64,000 nt of DNA from Burkholderiaceae bacterium (lineage in GTDB: Bacteria > Pseudomonadota > Gammaproteobacteria > Burkholderiales > Burkholderiaceae_D). The stretch covers positions 119,146 to 183,145 of the forward strand of contig JARLJG010000052.1 of assembly GCA_031291325.1 (NCBI GenBank), read 5' to 3'. Positions 56,516 to 64,000 of this stretch are shown here, one piece after another. The translations under genes and the position numbers were made by a program. The first letter of the stretch is position 1; each line of letters begins with the position of its first letter. A model generated the notes under the pieces. It was not told the DNA's origin. It worked only from the letters and a program-made list of their open reading frames with translations, and did not search any database.

Positions 56516-59500
56516 ATGGACGGCACGGATAACCGGAACAAGAGGGACAAGAGGATCGGACTTTCGCTGGCCGGGATGGTCTTGGTCGCCGTGCTGCCCT
56601 TGCTGTTGTTCGGCGGCTGGGTCGCGTGGACGTTTATCGACTACAAAAAGACCACGGTGGCCGATGAGCTCATCAATAACGCCCGTGCGCTGCTGTTGTC
56701 GGTGGATCACGAACTGTTGAGCCAATTTGCCGTGATGGACGTGCTGGCCGGCGACGCCAGTCTCGATGCCGGCGACCTGCCGGCTTTTCGCGATCGGGTG
56801 CAGCGCGTGTTGCGTGTGCATGGCGAGTGGGACAGCGCGGTCTTGATCGATCCGCGCACGCACGCGCTTGCTGCCGGCGCGCTGCCGCAGTTCAACGCGG
56901 CGCCCGACGCGGCCTTGCCGCCGGAGGTGGATCAGGTGGCGCGCACGCGCAGGCCGCTGGCGCTCGGCATGCCGGCGGGCAAGGTCGGGCAAAAGCCGCG
57001 CGTCCTGTTCTTGACGCCAGTGGTGCGCGGCGACCAGGTGCGCTACGTGCTGGCGGTGTCGATGGATCCGATGCGCTTCAACGATGTCTTCGCCGAGCAT
57101 CGGGTCAACGAGGCGTGGACCGGCGCGGTCCTCGATCCCCACATGATTTTGACCGGCCGCTCGCGCGAGCCGGAGCGCTTCATCGGCACCTTGTCGGCGC
57201 AGGGGGCGATCGATCATATCGCCGCCGGCGACAGCGGCATGTTCCGGGCGTTCAATCGCGATGGCGAAGACACCTATGCCGCCTTCCGCCGTTCCAAGCT
57301 GACCGGCTGGACCGTGGTGATCGGCATCCCGGCTGAAGAATTCGACGCGCCGGTGCGGGAATTGCTATGGAAACTGTCGGCAGCCGGCGCAATATTGGTC
57401 GCCTTTGCCGCGTTCTTGACCGCGAAGGTGGGGCTGCGCATCGTGCGCCAGCGCAATGCCTACGAGCTGGCGTTGCGCGCCGAAAGCGAAAAACGTGTCG
57501 CCGTGTTGCGCAACGCCAGCGATGGCGTCCACATTCTCGACCGTCGCGGCAACCTGCTCGAAGCCAGCGACTCGTTTTACGCGATGCTCGGCTATCGCCC
57601 GGAGGAATTGCAAGGCGTGAACGTCGGCAAGTGGGACGCGCATTTCGACGGCGCTGAAATCGGCCAGATGCTCGCCAGGTTGTTCGACAAGAAGGAGCGC
57701 ACGCAATTCGATAGCCGCCATCGGCGCAGTGACGGCAGCTTGCTGGAAGTCGAAATCAGTTGCGTGCGGCTGGTCATGGACGGCATGCCGGTGCTGTTCT
57801 GTTCGTCGCGCGACGTTTCCGAACGCAAGCGTGTCGAAGAGCGTCTGACCAAGCTGTCGCTGGCGGTCGAGCAAAGCCCGGAAGGCGTGGTCATCACCAA
57901 TGTCGACTCTTGCATCGAATACGTCAACGAGGCCTTCGTCCAGACCACCGGCTACAGCCGCGAAGAAGTGCTGGGCCGCAATCCGCGCATGATGCAGTCC
58001 GGCAAGACGCCGCCGGCGACTTTCGCGTCGATGTGGCAGGCGATGAAAGCGGGCGTGCCGTGGCAGGGCGAACTGCGCAACCGCAAGAAAGACGGCAGCG
58101 AATTCGATGTGGTCATGATCGTCACGCCGCTGCGCCAGGCCAACGGCACCATCAGCCACTACGTCGGCTTGCAAGACGATGTCACCGAAGAGAAGCGCCT
58201 CGGCGCGGAGCTGGAACAGCACCGCCATCATCTGGAAAAACTGGTGGCGCTGCGCACCGCCGAAGTGACCGCGGCGCGCCAGCAGGCCGATGCCGCCAAC
58301 CTGGCCAAGAGCGCCTTCCTGGCCAATATGAGCCACGAGATACGCACGCCCATGAACGCCATCATCGGCCTGTCTTATCTGCTGCAGCGCGAAGGCGTCA
58401 CCGCGCAACAGGCCGAACGGCTGGCCAAGATCAGCAGCGCCGGCCAGCACTTGCTGTCGATTATCAACGACATCCTCGACCTTTCCAAGATCGAGGCCGG
58501 CGGCTTGCGCATCGACAGCACGGATTTCCGCCTCTCCGATATTTTCGACAATGTCAGCTCGATCATTGGCATGACTGCCACTGAAAAAGGCTTGCGCGTC
58601 GGCACCGACCTCGACGCCGTTCCGACCTGGCTGCATGGCGACGCCACCCGCTTGCGCCAGGCGCTGCTTAATTACGCGAGCAACGCGGTCAAGTTCACCG
58701 AGTACGGCAGCATCACGCTGCGCGCGCGGCTGCTTGGCGTGAGCGAGGACAAGGTCGCCGTGCGTTTCGAGGTGGTCGACACCGGCATCGGCATCGAACC
58801 GGAAAAGATGGCGCGCCTGTTCCAGACCTTCGAGCAGGGCGACGCCTCGACCACCCGCAAATACGGCGGCACCGGCCTCGGGCTGGCGATCACGCGGCGC
58901 CTGGCGCGCTTGATGGGCGGCGACGCCGGGGTCGACAGCCAGCCCGGAGTCGGCAGCACGTTCTGGTTTACCGCCCGCCTGCAACGCGGCATCGGCGCGA
59001 TGCCGGTGGCGCCCGCGCCGCAAGAGCGCGACGCCGAAGCGCACCTGCGCCATCGCTGCGGCGGCGCGCGCATCTTGCTGGCCGACGACGACGAGTTCAA
59101 TCGCGAAGTGGCGCATGCGTTGCTGCTGCGCGCCGGGCTGGAGGTCGACGAGGCCGAGGATGGCGGCACGGCGGTGGAAATGGCGCGCAACGGCGCCTAC
59201 GACTTGATCCTGATGGATATGCAGATGCCGGTCATGGACGGCCTGACGGCCACGCGCACGCTGCGGGCATCGCCGGGCATGGCGGACGTGCCGATTTTGG
59301 CGATGACCGCCAATGCCTTCGACGAAGATCGGCTCGCCTGCCGGCAAGCCGGCATGAAAGACTTTATCGCCAAGCCGGTCGAGCCGCGCGTGCTGTACGA
59401 AACGCTGTTGAAATGGCTGCCGGCGGTGTCGAGCAGCGCGCCGCCGCCGGCAATCGCGCCCCGCCGCAGCGACGCCGCGCAGAAGCTGCCGGCAGTGCTG

Positions 59501-60090
59501 GCCGATTTCGGCGGCCTCGATGCGGCGCGCGCGCTCTCGGCGCTGGACGGCAATGCAGCGGCCTACGTCGATCTGCTGCTGCAGTTCGACCGCGAGCATA
59601 GCGACGACGCGCAGCAGGTGCGCGCGGAACTGGACGACGGTTGCGTCGATGCCGCCATCGAGCGGCTGCACATGCTCAAAGGGGCGGCGGCGACCCTGGG
59701 CGCGACCGATCTGCAAGCCGCCGCGCTCGCGCTGGAAAAGGTTTTGCGCGCCGACGGTGCAGCGGCGCAGCCGGCGGCGCTGCTGCAATCCCTGCAGGAC
59801 GCGCACAGCGCATTGGCAGCCGTGCTGGAGCGCGTGCCCAGATCGCCGGAGAGCGTGCCAGAAGTCGATATGGAAGAGGTGCGCAAACTGCTGGCGCGGC
59901 TTGAGCCGTTGCTGGCGGCCGACGATACCGCAGCTTGCGAATTGCTGGCCAGGACGCGCCAGATCCTGCAGGCGGCGCTGGGGACGGCGGCGACGCCGTT
60001 GCTGCAGCAGATCGCCGCTTTCGATTTTCCGACGGCCTTGATCACGCTGCGCGCGCTGATTGAAAAATATCAGGACAAGGAGACGAAAAC

Positions 60091-60094
<4 letters not shown>
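56516..60094 (+). CDS. Hybrid sensor histidine kinase with PAS, receiver and Hpt domains
   Basis: A 1192-residue membrane phosphorelay protein. Order: transmembrane helix (about 17-39), periplasmic Cache-like sensor (about 40-280), second helix (about 284-306), PAS (about 325-440), PAS (about 448-565), HisKA with [16 protein letters not shown] (phosphoacceptor H607), HATPase_c (about 705-825: [19 protein letters not shown]), receiver with phosphoacceptor D901 in [13 protein letters not shown], and a C-terminal Hpt with H1052 in [12 protein letters not shown]. All four phosphorelay parts except a separate output regulator are present. Its stop overlaps the GTG of the HD-GYP regulator by 4 nt, making that the likely output. 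Confidence 0.93.
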
Positions 60095-61200
<1,106 letters not shown>

Positions 61201-61318
61201 TGCGCATTTTCTCTGCAAAGCGGCGCGGCCTGCGGCTGGACATGGCGTGCGCCTGCGGAGATAATTTTGTTCACTGGAAGCGCCGCCGTGCGCTTCGCCC
61301 ACAAGAAATCGAGACCCT

Positions 61319-62218
61319 ATGAAAAGCATCGCAATTTCCTTGATGTTGGCCGCAATCTTGTCGACAGCCGGCCAACCGGCGCGAGCGCAGGCGGCGTCCG
61401 ACGCCAACAGTTCCCTGTTGGAAAAAAGCGAGGCCGGCGATGCCCAGGCCATCAAGAAGCTCACCGAGAATGCCGAAAACGGCGATGCGCAGTCGCAATT
61501 CTTCCTCGGCATCATGAGCGAGAAAGGGCTGGGCGCCACGCAAGACTACAAGGCGGCGGAAAAATGGTTCCGCCTGTCTGCCGAGCAAGGCTACGCGATG
61601 GCGCAGAACAACCTCGGCGTGCTCTATGCCAACGGGCGCGGCGTGCCGCAGGACGAAGCGCAGGCCGAAAAATGGTATCGGCTGGCGGCAACGCAAGGCT
61701 ATGCGATTGCGCAAAATAACCTCGGCATCCTGTATGCAAACGGCCGCAGCGTGGAATCGGATCTTTCCCGCGTAGTCCACAATGGCGTGCTGGCTGGCCG
61801 CCAATCGACGCTCGATCGGGACGATGCGCAAGCCGTCAGTTGGTACCGCAGGGCTGCCGAACAGGGATTTGCGCAGGCGCAATACAATCTGGCGCAGATG
61901 CTCGCCGCCGGCCGTGGCGCGCCCAGGGACGAGGTCGAGGCCGCCCATCTGTATCGGCAGGCGGCGGAACTGGGGCATCTCGAAGCGCAATTCAATCTTG
62001 GGGTCAGGTTTGCCAACGGCAACGGCGTCGCCCAGGACAATGCCCAAGCCTACAAATGGTGGACCATCGTCAAGGCCAGCACCATCGACGCCAGCACGTT
62101 GCACGAAGCGGCCAGCCGCAACACCGCAGTGCTGGAAGGCAAAATGGCGGCAACCGAGGTCGCGCGGGCGCGCCAGGCAGCAACCGATTGGCTGGCCGCG
62201 CATGCTTCAGTGCGGTGA
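61319..62218 (+). CDS. Exported Sel1-repeat protein
   Basis: A 299-residue protein with a signal peptide (MKSIAISLMLAAILSTAGQP, cleavage near ARAQA) and about five Sel1/TPR-like repeats: DAQSQFFLGIMSEKGLGATQ, GYAMAQNNLGVLYANGRGVP, GYAIAQNNLGILYANGRS, GFAQAQYNLAQMLAAGRGAP, GHLEAQFNLGVRFANGNG. Such proteins act as periplasmic scaffolds in many systems. Between the third and fourth repeats is a longer insert (about 145-175). It lies 118 nt after the HD-GYP regulator on the same strand; a link to that system is possible but unproven. Confidence 0.92.
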   Translation: MKSIAISLMLAAILSTAGQPARAQAASDANSSLLEKSEAGDAQAIKKLTENAENGDAQSQFFLGIMSEKGLGATQDYKAAEKWFRLSAEQGYAMAQNNLGVLYANGRGVPQDEAQAEKWYRLAATQGYAIAQNNLGILYANGRSVESDLSRVVHNGVLAGRQSTLDRDDAQAVSWYRRAAEQGFAQAQYNLAQMLAAGRGAPRDEVEAAHLYRQAAELGHLEAQFNLGVRFANGNGVAQDNAQAYKWWTIVKASTIDASTLHEAASRNTAVLEGKMAATEVARARQAATDWLAAHASVR

Positions 62219-62390
62219 GGAAAGGCGAGGGGCGCTGTTCGCAGTGCGTCCTCGATTGATTCTTCGGACTGCGGCTTGCCGCATAGCCGGGTAACTGCCG
62301 CAACTTCGCCACAAAAAACGCCTTCGGTTTAACCCCGTTTCCTCTCCTCGTGCGTTTAAGATGCTACATCCACCACTTCGAGGAGTCGAA

Positions 62391-63836
62391 ATGCGTATTC
62401 CATTCGTTACCGCCGTTATTGCGTCCGCTGTTGCGTCCGCTTTTGCCTGCACCGTCTGCGCCGCGCAATCGGCGGCGCCGGAAACCAGCGTCGGCGCCGC
62501 CGCCCGCACCGCCCTCGGCGTCACCATCTACAATGATGGCGAAGCGTTGGTGCGCGATACCCGCACTTTGCCCCTGCATTTGGGCCAGAACAAGATCGCC
62601 TTTCGCGATGTCGCCGCCAGCATACGGGCCGAGACCACCAGCGTGCGCGCCATCGGCGGCGCCGGCTTTACGCTGCGCGAGCAAAACTACGAATTCGACC
62701 TGCTGACCCCCAACGCGCTGCTCAACAAATACGTCGGCAAGGAAATCACCGTCATCCACGCCAACCCCGCCACCGGCGTCGAGACGTCCGAAAAAGCCAC
62801 GGTGCTGGCCGCCAACGACGGCGTCGTCTTGCGCTATGCCGACCGCATCGAAACCGGCGTCTCCGGGCGCATCGCCTTCGGCAGCGTGCCCGCCACGCTG
62901 CGCGACCGACCGACGCTGTCGCTATTGCTCGACAGCAAGGAAAGCGGCAACCAGGAAGCCGAATTGATGTACCTCACCAACAACATGGGCTGGAAAGCCG
63001 ACTACATCGCCAACGTCAACGCCGCCGGCGACCGCATGCAGCTCAACGGCTGGGTGACCTTGACGAATAGATCCGGCGCGGCATTCGAGAACGCGCGCCT
63101 GCAATTGGTTGCGGGAACGCTCAACCGCGTGCGGGAGCAGCGCCAAGATGTTCTTAACAGGTCGTCGTATGCTGCCAAGGCAGTCGCCGCGCCAGCGCCG
63201 ATGCAGGAAGAAAAGCTGGGCGACTACCACCTGTACACCCTGGACCATCCGACCACGATACTGGAAAACCAGACCAAGCAAGTCGCCTTGCTATCCGCCG
63301 CCGAGATCCCGGTCAAGCGCGAATACGTATTGCAAACCAATAACGCCTACTGGTGGTGGTATCAAGGCGCGCATCCCGAAATCCAAAAGGGCTTGAAGCC
63401 CAGCATCTTCCTGCAATTCGACAACAAGGGCGGCGACCTCGGCATCCCGCTGCCGGCCGGCGTGGTGCGCGCCTACATGAAGGATTCTGTCGGCGGCGCG
63501 CAATTCGTCGGCGAAGATTCCATCGCCCACACCGCCAAGGGCGAAAAGGTCTCCATCCGCCTCGGCGAAGCCTTCGACCTGACCGCAGACCGCGTGCAGA
63601 CCGACTACAAATCGCTGTCGCAACGCTCGTCGCAATCGTCGTACCAAGTGGAGATTCGCAACGCCGACAGCAAGCCGGCCACCGTCACCGTGCGTGAACC
63701 GCTGCAAGGCGACTGGACCATCACGCAAGAATCGCACAGCCACGTCAAGGAAAGCGCCGGTTCCGCAGTGTGGCACGTGCAAGTGCCGGCGGAAGGCAAG
63801 GTGACGCTGGAGTATACGGCGGTGGTGAAGTGGTGA
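62391..63836 (+). CDS. Exported DUF4139 domain protein
   Basis: A 481-residue protein with a signal peptide (MRIPFVTAVIASAVASAFAC, cleavage near VCAAQS) and a DUF4139 domain over most of the remainder (about 205-480), including MYLTNNMGWKADYIANV, GWVTLTNRSG and the C-terminal ETSHVKESAG-like strand region. DUF4139 proteins are beta-rich secreted proteins of unknown role. The ATG at 62391 has GAGGAG upstream and gives the signal peptide; the frame is open 10 codons further. It is followed within 45 nt by an IS110-type transposase end on the other strand. Confidence 0.9.
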   Translation: MRIPFVTAVIASAVASAFACTVCAAQSAAPETSVGAAARTALGVTIYNDGEALVRDTRTLPLHLGQNKIAFRDVAASIRAETTSVRAIGGAGFTLREQNYEFDLLTPNALLNKYVGKEITVIHANPATGVETSEKATVLAANDGVVLRYADRIETGVSGRIAFGSVPATLRDRPTLSLLLDSKESGNQEAELMYLTNNMGWKADYIANVNAAGDRMQLNGWVTLTNRSGAAFENARLQLVAGTLNRVREQRQDVLNRSSYAAKAVAAPAPMQEEKLGDYHLYTLDHPTTILENQTKQVALLSAAEIPVKREYVLQTNNAYWWWYQGAHPEIQKGLKPSIFLQFDNKGGDLGIPLPAGVVRAYMKDSVGGAQFVGEDSIAHTAKGEKVSIRLGEAFDLTADRVQTDYKSLSQRSSQSSYQVEIRNADSKPATVTVREPLQGDWTITQESHSHVKESAGSAVWHVQVPAEGKVTLEYTAVVKW

Positions 63837-63879
63837 GTGCTTGGATGTAATCTCGGGGCGGTAGATACTGTTATCCCCG

Positions 63880-63999
<120 letters not shown>

Positions 64000-64000
64000 C

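Overview
The window is a stretch of chromosome from a GC-rich betaproteobacterium. Gene content and order (sucA-sucB-lpd; surE-pcm-nlpD-rpoS; ndk-rlmN-pilW-rodZ-ispG-hisS-yfgM-bamB-der-hfq-hflX-hflK-hflC-hisZ-purA) match the Burkholderiales, most likely Oxalobacteraceae. That assignment is inferred from recalled gene order and protein style, not from a search.

Layout. 1-5.3 kb: 2-oxoglutarate dehydrogenase complex (sucA cut by the window edge, sucB, lpd). 5.4-13.1 kb: zapE with an abutting coiled-coil protein, a PP2C phosphatase, a DUF465 protein, a DinG-type helicase, an HD-GYP protein and a zinc-free quinone oxidoreductase. 13.2-18.3 kb: stationary-phase cluster surE-pcm-nlpD-rpoS, then rlmD. 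18.4-36.3 kb: a YccA-like membrane protein, then the long housekeeping run from ndk to purA and a phosphoribosyltransferase. 36.3-47.5 kb: manC, tRNA-Leu(CAG), rnr-rlmB-cysE, yceH, lpxH, two cyclophilins, cysS and an AlkA-type glycosylase. 47.5-64 kb looks more accessory: a stand-alone SpoT-like HD protein, a globin-coupled GGDEF-EAL protein, tRNA-Arg(UCU), a hydrolase-like protein, a low-GC polytopic membrane protein, a DUF3422 protein, a hybrid histidine kinase overlapping an HD-GYP response regulator, a Sel1 protein, a DUF4139 protein and the 3' end of an IS110-family transposase.

How the genes work together. The first block supplies the TCA-cycle oxoglutarate step. The middle run covers isoprenoid synthesis, translation, rRNA modification, outer-membrane assembly, sRNA regulation and membrane proteolysis control. 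The right end is rich in signalling: three c-di-GMP proteins (two HD-GYP, one GGDEF-EAL), a phosphorelay kinase and a possible (p)ppGpp hydrolase.

The most unusual signal is non-coding. Two elements of exactly 206 bp (29420-29625 and 51400-51605) share near-identical terminal inverted repeats, and each is flanked by a perfect 10-bp direct repeat. They look like MITE-type non-autonomous transposons. A second family of about 185-bp hairpin elements sits at 24088-24271 and 44214-44401, with a core-only copy at 11993-12076. A C-rich repeat core is shared between the 51.4-kb element and loci at 18.3 and 47.5 kb. No CRISPR array, prophage or complete insertion sequence was seen.
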